Source: Nannocystis sp. RBIL2 (GTDB lineage Bacteria > Myxococcota_A > Polyangia > Nannocystales > Nannocystaceae). Taken from it: a DNA stretch of 64,000 nucleotides. Below, piece by piece: positions 51,455 through 59,378 of the stretch. A program made the position numbers and the translations under genes. The stretch is taken from the NCBI RefSeq assembly GCF_026626745.1, contig NZ_JAPNJW010000002.1, positions 5,418,151 through 5,482,150 on the forward strand, in the 5' to 3' direction. The notes below the pieces were generated by a model. The model did not search any database and had not been told where the DNA came from. It worked only from the letters and a program-made list of their open reading frames with translations. Position 1 is the first letter of the stretch. Every line of letters begins with the position of its first letter.

Positions 51455-53523
51455 GGCTTACGTGTCCTTTTGGGCAGGTCGGTGCGGAGCCGGGCCGAGA
51501 TCCCGCCGTAGAACAGGCGGGGTACGAGCGGCAAATAGGCGGCGTCGCCGGCGTTGAGAAGGTTGTCGACGCCGGCGAAGAAGGTGAGCTTGCCGCCGAG
51601 GATGTCCTGGGCGACGCGCAGGTCGACGTTGGCGTACGGCGCCACGCGCAGCGGCTCCTCGACGCCGTCGCCGTCGTTGTCGGCGTAATAGAACTGCTTG
51701 CCGAACACCGCGGCGCGGACCTGAGCCGAGGTGCCCCAGCTCGGGTGCTTCCAGCGCAGGCGGGCGCTCGAGTGGTGCGCCGGTCGCCCGGGCAGGCGCC
51801 GCTTGAGCTCGAGATCGCGGGCGTCGGTGAACGTGTAGCTGACCTCGGCGTCGATCACGTCGGTGAACTTGATCGCCAGCGCAGTCTCGACGCCCTGGCT
51901 GCGGGCGGCGCCGACGTTGATGTACTGGAAGGCGTTGTCGGAGCCGAGCATCAGGGTGGTCGCGTCGAGGGCGATCAGGTCCTTGAGCCGGTGGTGGAAG
52001 TAATCGAGGGTGAGGGTGCGGCCAGGGGAGATCCGCCAGGCCACGCCGGCGGTGGCGCTGCGCGCAGTCTCGGCCTTGAGGTCGGGGTTGCCGGCGACGC
52101 GGTAGCCGGCGGCCGGGTTGGCGAAGGCGAGGTAGAGCTCGCGGAAGGCCGGGGCGCGGAAGCCGAGGCCGGCGCTGGCCCGCAGCGTGAGGCGCTCGGC
52201 CGGGTCGATGCGGAAGGCCAGGCGCGGCGAGCCGTAGCCGCCGAACTGCGAGTCGAGGTCGAGGCGCGCGCCGGGGACGATGATGACGAGCGGCTTGAGG
52301 GCGACCTTCCACTCGTCCTGGGCGTAGAGCGCGAACCGCTGGCGGTCGGACGATTCGGTGGCGAGCCGCGGGGTCGAGAGGTACTCGAGCTGGGTCTCGA
52401 TGCCGGCGCTGAACAAATGCCGGCCGGCGATCATATGATCATACTGGGCGCCGAGCTGGCCGAGAGTGTCCTTGGTGCGCTGGGCCTGGTCGAGCGCGTT
52501 CGACTTGCGCTGGTCGAGGACGTAATGGTCGTCGAAATAAGCGAGGTGAGCGACGAGCCGCAGCCGCGCCGGCGCGGACCAGGTGATCTCGGGGATGAAG
52601 CTGACGGACGCGGTCTGGGTCAGGTTGCTGCGGTCGAAGATCGCGCCGGCGGCGTTGCTGTCGACGCCGTGGAGGTCGCGCCGCTGAAAGTCGGCGGTGA
52701 GGCCGAGGTTGACGTCGCGGCGCACGCGGAACTCGGTCCGCTGCGAGGCGTTGAAGGAATGGCCGGCGTTGCCGGTGGTCGACGGGGTGCTGCGGTCGCG
52801 GTCGAAGCCGGCGGTGTAGTGCCAGCCGCCGCTCCAGCGGGTGCTCCAGCGCCCGCGCGCGCCGCCGATGGTGGTGCTGAGGTCGGAGGTGTGGAAGCTG
52901 CCGTAGCGGGCCCGCGCGTCGAGCTCGAGCTTCCGCGACGCCCGTCGCGTGATGATGTTGATGACGCCGGCGATCGCGTCGGCGCCGTACAGCGAGCTGC
53001 CCGGCCCCTTGACGATCTCGACCTGGGCGATGTCCTCGGCCGGGAAGCGCGCGAGGTCGATGACGCCGCCGACCCTGCCCGTCGCTCGCTGGCCGTCGAT
53101 CAGGATCAGCACGTACTTGGCGTCGAGGCCCTGCATCTGGATCCCGACCCCGCCGGCACCCGCGAAGCTGCGCAAGATCTGGAGGCCGGGCTGCTCCTCG
53201 AGGATGCCCGCCAGGCTCTCCGCACCCGAGGCCTCGATCGCGGCGCGGTCGACCACCCGCGTCGAGACCGCGACGTCGCCGATCGCCTGCTCGGTCCGCG
53301 CCGAGGTCACCACGACCGTCTTGGTCTCCTTCGGCGGCCGCACGTCAGGCCGCCGCTCGCGGCGCGGCGGGGCCGCGTGAACGGTGGTCGCGGAGGTCGC
53401 AGTGGTCGCGGTCAGCAGCATGGCGAGGAGCAGCGGCGCCGATGGAAATTGAAAACTGATTTCAAATTGATCGACAGCCGCGCCTAAGGCGTCAAGAGCG
53501 CGCGCCGTGATGTTTCTCCGCAT
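51451..53523 (-). CDS. hmuR: TonB-dependent heme/hemoglobin receptor (HmuR-like)
   Basis: 690 aa. Plug domain: KTVVVTSARTEQAIGDVAVSTRVVDRAAIEASGAESLAGILEEQPGLQI...GLDAKYVLILIDGQRATGRVGGVIDLARFPAEDIAQVEIVKGPGSSLYGADAIAGVINIITRR. The barrel follows, with a family-typical FRAPAFRELYLAFANPAAGYRVAGNPDLKAE segment. The true start is uncertain: ATG 53523 has no ribosome-binding site and abuts a Fur box, and a signal-peptide-like stretch ends near VHA. ATG 53421 is a shorter option but lacks a basic N-region. First gene of the heme operon, outer membrane. Confidence 0.93.
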   Translation of the reverse strand: MRRNITARALDALGAAVDQFEISFQFPSAPLLLAMLLTATTATSATTVHAAPPRRERRPDVRPPKETKTVVVTSARTEQAIGDVAVSTRVVDRAAIEASGAESLAGILEEQPGLQILRSFAGAGGVGIQMQGLDAKYVLILIDGQRATGRVGGVIDLARFPAEDIAQVEIVKGPGSSLYGADAIAGVINIITRRASRKLELDARARYGSFHTSDLSTTIGGARGRWSTRWSGGWHYTAGFDRDRSTPSTTGNAGHSFNASQRTEFRVRRDVNLGLTADFQRRDLHGVDSNAAGAIFDRSNLTQTASVSFIPEITWSAPARLRLVAHLAYFDDHYVLDQRKSNALDQAQRTKDTLGQLGAQYDHMIAGRHLFSAGIETQLEYLSTPRLATESSDRQRFALYAQDEWKVALKPLVIIVPGARLDLDSQFGGYGSPRLAFRIDPAERLTLRASAGLGFRAPAFRELYLAFANPAAGYRVAGNPDLKAETARSATAGVAWRISPGRTLTLDYFHHRLKDLIALDATTLMLGSDNAFQYINVGAARSQGVETALAIKFTDVIDAEVSYTFTDARDLELKRRLPGRPAHHSSARLRWKHPSWGTSAQVRAAVFGKQFYYADNDGDGVEEPLRVAPYANVDLRVAQDILGGKLTFFAGVDNLLNAGDAAYLPLVPRLFYGGISARLRTDLPKRTRKP

Positions 53524-53542
53524 TGAAAATCATTATCATTTG
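53524..53542 (-). promoter_or_regulatory. Fur box
   Basis: TGAAAATCATTATCA (plus strand, 53524-53538) matches the 7-1-7 consensus TGATAATnATTATCA at 13 of 14 defined positions. It stands out as an AT-rich island between the heme receptor and the divergent gene at 53559. A weaker relative, TGAAAACTGATTTCA, is at 53450-53464 inside the presumed signal-peptide coding region. Confidence 0.85.
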
Positions 53543-53558
53543 AGGGAAGAACCACCAC

Positions 53559-54023
53559 GTGGCCGGAGACGCGGCGACGCAGTCGGGGGCGCGCTGGGAA
53601 CGGGGCTTCGTGCTCAGCCTGGCCGGGCTCATGCTGGTGGTGCCACCCATCGTACGCGAGCTTTATCCCTTCTCGCTGCCGTCGATGTTCTCGCGGGCGA
53701 TCGACCGGCTGGCGGTCTACGAGGCGAAGGATCCGCGCGGAGCGCCGGTGCCGCTGGAGCGCCTGCGCCTGCACGTCCCGGAGTGGCACGACCCGCCCGT
53801 GCGCACGCTCGGCCGCGCGGGCTACGGCCGCAAGAAGCCGGCCAGCGCGCACGTGCTCGGCGAGGTCGCCAGCGCGGCCGAGGTGCAGCGCGCGGTCCGC
53901 TGGGCCCTGCGCCGCGACCCGTCGCTGCCGGCGTCGGTGACCGTGACGCAGACAGTGCTCGGCCGCGGTGACGACGGCGCGCTGGCGGTGCTGTCGCGCG
54001 CGGAGTGGACGATCGCGCGGTGA
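53559..54023 (+). CDS. Small membrane-anchored protein divergent from the heme operon
   Basis: 154 aa, GTG start at 53559, 36 nt from the receptor's nominal start on the other strand, so the Fur box may control both. One N-terminal membrane helix (RGFVLSLAGLMLVVPPIVRELYPF), then a soluble basic domain (RLRLHVPEWHDPPVRTLGRAGYGRKKPASAHVLGEVAS). Not recognised. It overlaps the next gene by 4 nt (GTGA). Confidence 0.7.
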   Translation: MAGDAATQSGARWERGFVLSLAGLMLVVPPIVRELYPFSLPSMFSRAIDRLAVYEAKDPRGAPVPLERLRLHVPEWHDPPVRTLGRAGYGRKKPASAHVLGEVASAAEVQRAVRWALRRDPSLPASVTVTQTVLGRGDDGALAVLSRAEWTIAR

Positions 54024-54496
54024 GGGCCCAGGCGAGATCCATCGACTTAGAGACATGTCTTTTAAAACATGTCTCTTGGGGCACGCCGGAGGGTGCTGCC
54101 GAGCGCATTGGCCGGCTCCACGTCGCCTATCACTCGCCCTTCGGGCCGCTCGCCGGCGCCAGCAGCCTGGTGCTCGCGCCGCTGTGGCTGACGGTCACCG
54201 CGATCGGCGTGGTCCAGATCCGGCAGCGCCGCGTCGCGGACCACCGGCGGTGGATGATCCGCAGCTTCGCGCTGACGATGTCGATCGTGATCAACCGCCT
54301 CGTCGGCGTGCCGATCTTCGTCGCCCTGTACCTGCTGCTCGGCACGAGCGACGAGCAGACGCTGCAGCGGATCGGCGCGCCGATCGTGGCCTGGTCGAGC
54401 TGGATCCTCGCGGTCGTGCTGGTCGAGCGCTGCCTGCGGCGCGAGTCGGCCGGGCCGCCGCAGAGCGAGAAGCTCGCCGAACCGCCGCCCGGCTGA
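54020..54496 (+). CDS. DUF2306-like membrane protein, probably 5'-truncated
   Basis: 158 aa from GTG 54020, coupled to the previous stop. The recognisable part, from GRLHVAYHSPFGPLAGASSLVLAPLWLTVTAIGVVQIRQRRVADHRRWMIRSFALTMSIVINRL onward, is the C-terminal portion of DUF2306 proteins. It has three predicted membrane helices, whereas family members usually have an additional N-terminal helix. The first 30 residues are atypical and are partly encoded by a mini-palindrome at 54051-54074, so the 5' end may have been replaced. It may be a decaying gene. Confidence 0.65.
   Translation: MRAQARSIDLETCLLKHVSWGTPEGAAERIGRLHVAYHSPFGPLAGASSLVLAPLWLTVTAIGVVQIRQRRVADHRRWMIRSFALTMSIVINRLVGVPIFVALYLLLGTSDEQTLQRIGAPIVAWSSWILAVVLVERCLRRESAGPPQSEKLAEPPPG
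54051..54074. repeat. Mini-palindrome with TTTTAAAA-type loop
   Basis: AGACATGT, loop CTTTTAAA, ACATGTCT: a perfect 8-bp stem. It is translated as ETCLLKHV in the DUF2306-like frame and lies 28 nt after the upstream stop codon. Confidence 0.8.
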
Positions 54497-54526
54497 GACG
54501 CGGCTGGCGAGCGCGCGCGCAGCCGC

Positions 54527-54569
54527 GGTATATTTTTAAGAAGGACGTGCGAACCGGAGCGACAGGGGC
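54527..54569 (+). promoter_or_regulatory. AT-rich leader of the ABC importer genes
   Basis: TATATTTTTAAG (near 54530) is an isolated AT-rich block about 30 nt before the GTG start. It could be a -10 region; no matching -35 is certain. Confidence 0.3.
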
Positions 54570-55352
54570 GTGAGCGAGACGCCGATGATCGCGCTGGAAC
54601 AGGTCCGCAAGACCTACGGGGCGGTGACGGCGATCGCCGACGTCTCGCTCGAGGTGGCCGAGGGCGAGCTGCTGGTGCTGCTCGGCGGCTCGGGCTCGGG
54701 CAAGACGACCGCGCTCAAGACGATCAACCGCCTGGTCGAGCCGACGTCGGGCCGCGTGTCGGTGGCCGGCGAAGACGTGCGGACGCTGCCGGGGCCGCTG
54801 CTGCGCCGCCGCGTGGGCTACGTGTTCCAGCGCCTGGGGCTGTTCCCGCACATGACCGTGGCGGAGAACATCGGCGTGACGCCGTCGCTGCTCGGGTGGC
54901 CCCGCGCGCGGATCGACGCACGCGTCGACGAGCTGCTGGCCATGGTGGAGCTCGACCCGGCGGAGTTCCGCGAGCGCGATCCGGCGGCCCTGTCCGGCGG
55001 GCAGGCGCAGCGCGTGGCGGTCGCGCGGGCGCTGGCCGCCGAGCCGCGGGTGATGCTGCTCGACGAGCCGTTCGGCGCGCTCGACCCGCGCACGCGCGGG
55101 CACCTGCAGGCGGCGTTGATGAACATCCGCGCGCGGCTCGGCCTGACGATCGTGTTCGTGACGCACGACGTGGTCGAGGCGCTGCTGCTCGGCGACCGGA
55201 TCGCGGTGATGCGCGCCGGCCGGGTGGTGCAGGTCGGCAGCGGCCGCGAGCTGGCCCATACGCCAGCCGACGCGGAGGTGCGCGCGCTGCTGACCGAACC
55301 GCTCGAGCTGGCCGCGGCGGCCCGGGCCCGCTTGCTGGCGGAGGCGCCGTGA
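54570..55352 (+). CDS. ABC transporter ATPase, osmoprotectant (OpuCA/ProV/OsmV) type
   Basis: 260 aa, GTG start. Walker A GGSGSGKTT, Q-loop VFQRLGLFPHMTVAENI, signature LSGGQAQRVAVARAL, Walker B VMLLDEPFGALDP, H-loop THD. The phrase TALKTINRLVEPTSGRV is typical of the quaternary-amine family. There is no C-terminal CBS pair. It energises uptake of a glycine-betaine-like compatible solute together with the fused permease/binding protein 200 nt downstream. Confidence 0.93.
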   Translation: MSETPMIALEQVRKTYGAVTAIADVSLEVAEGELLVLLGGSGSGKTTALKTINRLVEPTSGRVSVAGEDVRTLPGPLLRRRVGYVFQRLGLFPHMTVAENIGVTPSLLGWPRARIDARVDELLAMVELDPAEFRERDPAALSGGQAQRVAVARALAAEPRVMLLDEPFGALDPRTRGHLQAALMNIRARLGLTIVFVTHDVVEALLLGDRIAVMRAGRVVQVGSGRELAHTPADAEVRALLTEPLELAAAARARLLAEAP

Positions 55353-55554
55353 AGCACTGGATTTTTCTCTGGCCGGCACGAGCTCCGGACGGCTCGCAGC
55401 CGCGGCGCGGCGCTACGTGGTCCTGTGATTCGCCATCGCCAGGGCAGATTCATCGGCAATACCAGGCCGCAACGGCTGCGGAGGAAGAGCGCCACGATTC
55501 GCCCGCGCTGCGTCGCGCCCAATGGCCACACTATTCAAAACCTGCGGAGGCGCG
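55353..55554. other. Gap inside the ABC importer operon
   Basis: 202 nt with no recognisable gene, unusual in an otherwise tight operon. It ends in a good ribosome-binding site (GGAGG) for the permease gene. Confidence 0.5.
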
Positions 55555-57072
55555 ATGAACGAGCTGCTGCCGACCCTGCCGGACTACGCGGCGGCGCACC
55601 TGCAGCTCAGCCTGGTCGCGCTGCTCGCCGGCGTGCTCGTCAGCGTGCCGCTGGGGATCTGGGCCTCGCGCCACCCGCGGGCGGCGCGGCCGGTGCTGGC
55701 CGTGGCGAGCGCGCTGCAGACGGTGCCGAGCCTGGCCCTGCTGGCGTTCATGGTCCCGGCATTGGCGGCAGTCGGGGCGCCGAGCATCGGCTGGTTGCCG
55801 GCGGCGCTCGGGCTGTTCGTGTACAGCTTGCTGCCGATCTTGCACAACACCGCGGTCGGCATGGCGACGATCGACGCGTCGATCCTCGAGGCCGCCGACG
55901 GCGTCGGCATGACGGCAGGTGAACGGCTGCGCCGGGTCGAGCTGCCGCTGGCGCTGCCGGTGATCCTCGCCGGCATCCGCACCGCCGCGGTCTGGACTGT
56001 CGGCACTGCCACGCTGGCGACACCGGTCGGCGCCAGGAGCCTCGGCTACTACATCTTCGGCGGGCTGCAGACCCGCAACTACGCCGCGATCCTGCTCGGC
56101 TGCGCGGCCGCGGCGGCGCTAGCGTTGCTGCTCGACGCGCTCGTCGGCCTGCTCGAGCGCGGCGTCCGCCGGCGCCGGCGCGGCCTGGTCCGCGCCGGGG
56201 CGCTCGGGCTGCTGGCGCTCGCGCTCGCGGCCTCGCTGCCGCCGCTCCTCGGCCTGCTGCGCGCCGAAGCCCGACCGCTGGTGGTCGGCGCCAAGCCCTT
56301 CACCGAGCAGTACGTGCTGAGCCGGATCGTCGCCGGCCAACTCGAGCGCGCCACCGCCACGCCGACGACCACCCTCGAGTCGCTCGGCTCGACTGTGGTG
56401 TTCGACGGCCTGCGCAGCGGCGAGATCGACGTCTACGTCGATTACGTCGGCACCTTGCGCGCGATGCTCCTCGGGCGCACCGACCGGGCCGCCTCGCGTG
56501 CCGCGGCCCTGGCGGAGGTCCGCGAGGCGCTGGCCCGCGACGGGGTGACTGTCGCCGCGACGCTTGGTTTTGAAAACACCTACGTGCTGGCGTTGCCGCG
56601 CGCCCAGGCCGAGGCGCTCGGGCTGGCGCGGATCGGCGACCTCGCGGGCCACGCCCCGGGCTGGACGATCGGCGGCGACTACGAGCTGTTCCACCGCCCC
56701 GAGTGGCAGGCGCTCACTACTACCTACGGGCTGCGGTTCGCCGAGCAGCGCAGCATGGACCCGTCCCTGCTGTACGAGGCGGCCCGCACCGGCGAGGTGC
56801 AGGTGATCGCGGCCTACTCGACCGACGGCCGGCTCGACGCCTACGACCTGACGCCTCTGGTCGACGACCGCGCCGCGCTGCCGCCCTACGACGCGCTGGT
56901 GCTCGCCGGTCCCCGCCTCGTCGCCGAGCACCCCGCCGCGCTGGCCGCCCTGCAGGCGCTGGCTGGGCGCATCGACGCGGCCGCGATGCGGCGCATGAAC
57001 GCGGCAGTCGACCGTGACGGCCAGTCCCCGGCCGCCGTCGCGGACGCGTTCCTCGCCGAGCTGGCGCAGTGA
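55555..57072 (+). CDS. Fused osmoprotectant permease and substrate-binding protein (OpuCB-OpuCC type)
   Basis: 505 aa from ATG 55555. The N-terminal 210 residues are the permease, with about five or six membrane helices and the EAA-type loop AADGVGMTAGERLRRVELPLALPVILAGIRTA. The C-terminal 280 residues are an OsmF/ProX-type binding domain: LVVGAKPFTEQYVLSRIVAGQLE, STVVFDGLRSGEIDVYVDYVGTL, FENTYVLALPRAQAE, GEVQVIAAYSTDGRLDAYDLTPLVDDRAALPPYDALVL. Fusion tethers the binding domain to the membrane on the outer face. Partner of the ATPase upstream. Confidence 0.94.
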   Translation: MNELLPTLPDYAAAHLQLSLVALLAGVLVSVPLGIWASRHPRAARPVLAVASALQTVPSLALLAFMVPALAAVGAPSIGWLPAALGLFVYSLLPILHNTAVGMATIDASILEAADGVGMTAGERLRRVELPLALPVILAGIRTAAVWTVGTATLATPVGARSLGYYIFGGLQTRNYAAILLGCAAAAALALLLDALVGLLERGVRRRRRGLVRAGALGLLALALAASLPPLLGLLRAEARPLVVGAKPFTEQYVLSRIVAGQLERATATPTTTLESLGSTVVFDGLRSGEIDVYVDYVGTLRAMLLGRTDRAASRAAALAEVREALARDGVTVAATLGFENTYVLALPRAQAEALGLARIGDLAGHAPGWTIGGDYELFHRPEWQALTTTYGLRFAEQRSMDPSLLYEAARTGEVQVIAAYSTDGRLDAYDLTPLVDDRAALPPYDALVLAGPRLVAEHPAALAALQALAGRIDAAAMRRMNAAVDRDGQSPAAVADAFLAELAQ

Positions 57073-57083
57073 CACCGGAGTAA

Positions 57084-57103
57084 ACCTGTCCCTCAAAACA
57101 GGT
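57084..57103. repeat. ACCTGT/ACAGGT hairpin after the permease stop
   Basis: ACCTGT, 8-nt loop CCCTCAAA, ACAGGT, starting 12 nt after the stop codon. It is the same class as the ACATGTCC elements. Confidence 0.7.
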
Positions 57104-57131
57104 CGCCATCCGTGGGGTGAACCAAACGACA

Positions 57132-57149
57132 ATGCGCGTTTTTGCGCAT
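57132..57149. repeat. ATGCGC/GCGCAT hairpin in an AT-rich region
   Basis: ATGCGC, loop GTTTTT, GCGCAT. It stands in an AT-rich stretch (57110-57210) that probably holds the promoter of the next lipoprotein gene. Operator or terminator possible. Confidence 0.5.
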
Positions 57150-57214
57150 ATATCCCACCTTAACTAACCGTCGTTTTATTTCTTTTGCAATTTTTAACCG
57201 GATAAAATGCCGGA

Positions 57215-58267
57215 ATGATGAGTTTGAGCGTTCTTCGCGACGCCGCCCGCTCCCGCCTCCCGCCTCCCGCCTACGCTCGCCCGGCATGCCTCTCAGGTCA
57301 TGTCCTTAAAAACATATCCCATGGGACATACCTCGCCCTCGCGTGGCTGATCCTGGTCGGCTGCACCTCGCGACCCGTCGACTCCGACACCAGCGCCACC
57401 GAGACCGACGACTCCGCCAGCGACACGCTCGGCACCACGTCGGCGCCCGGCACCACCACGACGACCACGAGCGCGACGACGCCGAGCCCGACCAGCGGCC
57501 CGGGCGACGACGTCACCTCGACGACCACCGGCGTCGACCCGTCGGGCACGGACAGCGACACCGCGGACTTCATCGCGCCGAGCGACGGCGGCGGCATCGG
57601 CGTCGAATGCGACCAGTGGGTTCAGGACTGTCCCGAAGGCCAGAAGTGCAACGCCTACTCGGGCGACGGCGACTTCTCGTGGGAGAGCCTCAAGTGCGTC
57701 GACGTGGTGCCCGACCCCGACGGGCTGTACGAGCCGTGCGAGGTGTTCGGCTCGGCGGTCAGCGGCGAGGACAGCTGCGACGTGGGCCTCATGTGCTGGG
57801 ACGTGGTCGACGGCGAGGGCACGTGCATCGCCTACTGCACCGGAAGCCCCGACAAGCCGAGCTGCGCCGACCCGGACGCGTCCTGCATCCTCAACGCCGA
57901 GGGCGTGATCACCCTGTGCCTGCCGAAATGCGACCCGCTGCAACAGGACTGCCCGGACGGGGACGTGTGCATCCCGAACCACATCGACTCGTTCGGGTTC
58001 ATCTGCGTCGTCGACGCCAGCCAGGACGAGGGTCAGGCGCTCGACCCGTGCGAGTACGCCAACGCGTGCGACCCCGGCCTCTACTGCCTGGCCCCGCAGC
58101 TGGCCAGCGAGTGCGACCCGCAGTTCATCGGCTGCTGCCTGCCGTTCTGCGACACCTCGCTGCCGAACACCTGCCCCGGCCAGGGCCAGGAGTGCCTGTC
58201 GTGGTGGGGGGACGAACCTCCCGCGCCCGGGCTCGAGAACCTCGGCGTGTGCGGCCTGCCCATGTGA
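57215..58267 (+). CDS. Cys-rich lipoprotein, paralogue of the next gene
   Basis: 350 aa from ATG 57215 (ATG 57218 equally possible). An unusually long N-region leads to ALAWLILVGC, the lipobox. A long Thr/Ser/Asp linker follows, then a Cys-rich domain (CDQWVQDCPEGQKCNAYSGDGDFSW, CEVFGSAVSGEDSCDVGLMCWDVV, CDPLQQDCPDGDVCIPN, CEYANACDPGLYCL, GCCLPFCDTSLPNTCPGQGQECLSWW). Extracellular, unknown role. Residues HVLKNISHGTY just before the hydrophobic core are encoded by a mini-palindrome (57300-57332), suggesting the signal region was remodelled. Confidence 0.82.
   Translation: MMSLSVLRDAARSRLPPPAYARPACLSGHVLKNISHGTYLALAWLILVGCTSRPVDSDTSATETDDSASDTLGTTSAPGTTTTTTSATTPSPTSGPGDDVTSTTTGVDPSGTDSDTADFIAPSDGGGIGVECDQWVQDCPEGQKCNAYSGDGDFSWESLKCVDVVPDPDGLYEPCEVFGSAVSGEDSCDVGLMCWDVVDGEGTCIAYCTGSPDKPSCADPDASCILNAEGVITLCLPKCDPLQQDCPDGDVCIPNHIDSFGFICVVDASQDEGQALDPCEYANACDPGLYCLAPQLASECDPQFIGCCLPFCDTSLPNTCPGQGQECLSWWGDEPPAPGLENLGVCGLPM
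57287..57332. repeat. Palindrome-family cluster in a signal-peptide coding region
   Basis: GGTCATGTCC-TTAAAA-ACATATCCC, then ATGGGACATACC; TCCCATGGGA is a 10-bp palindrome. It is translated in frame. Confidence 0.6.
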
Positions 58268-58288
58268 ACATGTCCCTTCGTACATGTT
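58267..58288. repeat. AACATGT/ACATGTT hairpin between paralogous lipoprotein genes
   Basis: AACATGT, 8-nt loop CCCTTCGT, ACATGTT. It begins on the last base of the stop codon at 58267. Confidence 0.75.
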
Positions 58289-58317
58289 ACGAATTTTAAA
58301 AACAGAGGACATCTGCC

Positions 58318-59268
58318 ATGTCGCCCCGTCCGCTCCCGCTCCTCCTCCTCGCCGCCTGCGCCCTGCGCCCGCCCGGCGACTACCAGACGACCGAGACCAC
58401 CACCGACACCTCGGCGGCCGCGACCACCGTGGGCGACGGCGCGACCACCGTCCCCGAGCCGGCCACCAGCAGCACGACGTCGCCGCCGCTGCCGACCACC
58501 ATGGGCCCGTCACCGACCGGCGGCACGGACACCTCCGCCTCCGCCGGCGACGACACGGGCGCGACGTTCCTCGTGCCGTTCGACGAGCCCGGGCCCGGCT
58601 GCGATCCGTGGACCGAGGATTGCCCCCCGGGCGAGAAGTGCATGCCGTACGCGAGCGACGGCGGCAATGCGTGGAACAACACCAAGTGCTCCCCGATCGC
58701 GCCGAACCCCGCCGGCGTCGGCGAACCGTGCCAGCCGACCGGCGCCTGGACCAGCGGCGAGGACACCTGCGACAAGCACATGATGTGCTGGCCCGGAGAT
58801 ATCGACGAGCTCACGGGCACCTGCGTCGCCTTCTGCGACGGCTCGCCGGAAGCGCCGTCGTGTGCGCCGCCGAAGACCACCTGCCACGTGTCCGGCTCCA
58901 GCGTGCTTCTGCTGTGCCTGCCGATGTGCGACCCGATCTTGCAAGACTGTCCGGGCGGCCACCTGTGCCTCGCCGGGTCGAACCCCGTGGACGGCTTCAT
59001 CTGTGTCATCGACGCCAGCGGCGAGGAAGGCCAGGCGTTCGACCCGTGCCAGTACATCAACGCCTGCGACCCCGGCCTCTTCTGCACGCTGCCAGAGCTG
59101 GCGACCGAGTGCGACCCGATCCAGGACGGCTGCTGCCTGCCGGTCTGCGACCTGAACGCGCCGAACACCTGCCCCGGCGCGGGTCAGGAGTGTCTCCCCT
59201 GGTCCGAAGAGGGCCAGGCGACGCCGGGCTTCGAGCACGTGGGCATCTGCGGCCTGCCGATGCCTTGA
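58318..59268 (+). CDS. Cys-rich lipoprotein, second copy of the pair
   Basis: 316 aa, ATG 58318 with GAGGA upstream. Signal peptide SPRPLPLLLLAAC with lipobox and Thr-rich linker. The Cys-rich part matches the preceding protein block for block (CDPWTEDCPPGEKCMPYASDG, CQPTGAWTSGEDTCDKHMMCW, CDPILQDCPGGHLCLAG, CQYINACDPGLFC, GCCLPVCDLNAPNTCPGAGQECLPW, ending ICGLPMP). It is a tandem duplication followed by divergence. Surface protein of unknown function. Confidence 0.85.
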   Translation: MSPRPLPLLLLAACALRPPGDYQTTETTTDTSAAATTVGDGATTVPEPATSSTTSPPLPTTMGPSPTGGTDTSASAGDDTGATFLVPFDEPGPGCDPWTEDCPPGEKCMPYASDGGNAWNNTKCSPIAPNPAGVGEPCQPTGAWTSGEDTCDKHMMCWPGDIDELTGTCVAFCDGSPEAPSCAPPKTTCHVSGSSVLLLCLPMCDPILQDCPGGHLCLAGSNPVDGFICVIDASGEEGQAFDPCQYINACDPGLFCTLPELATECDPIQDGCCLPVCDLNAPNTCPGAGQECLPWSEEGQATPGFEHVGICGLPMP

Positions 59269-59284
59269 GGCCGTGAACTTTTAT

Positions 59285-59366
59285 ATGTCCGAAGGGACAT
59301 GTCCACGCATGGACGACGCCGCGGCGTGGATGCGGCCGTTTTCGAAACATGTCTTCGAGGACATGT
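59285..59366. repeat. Two mini-palindromes between convergent genes
   Basis: ATGTCC-GAAG-GGACAT (59285-59300) lies 17 nt after the plus-strand stop. ACATGTC-TTCGAG-GACATGT (59347-59366) lies 13 nt beyond the minus-strand stop at 59379. Each gene of the convergent pair thus has its own element. Confidence 0.8.
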
Positions 59367-59378
59367 CGGAGGCCGGAA

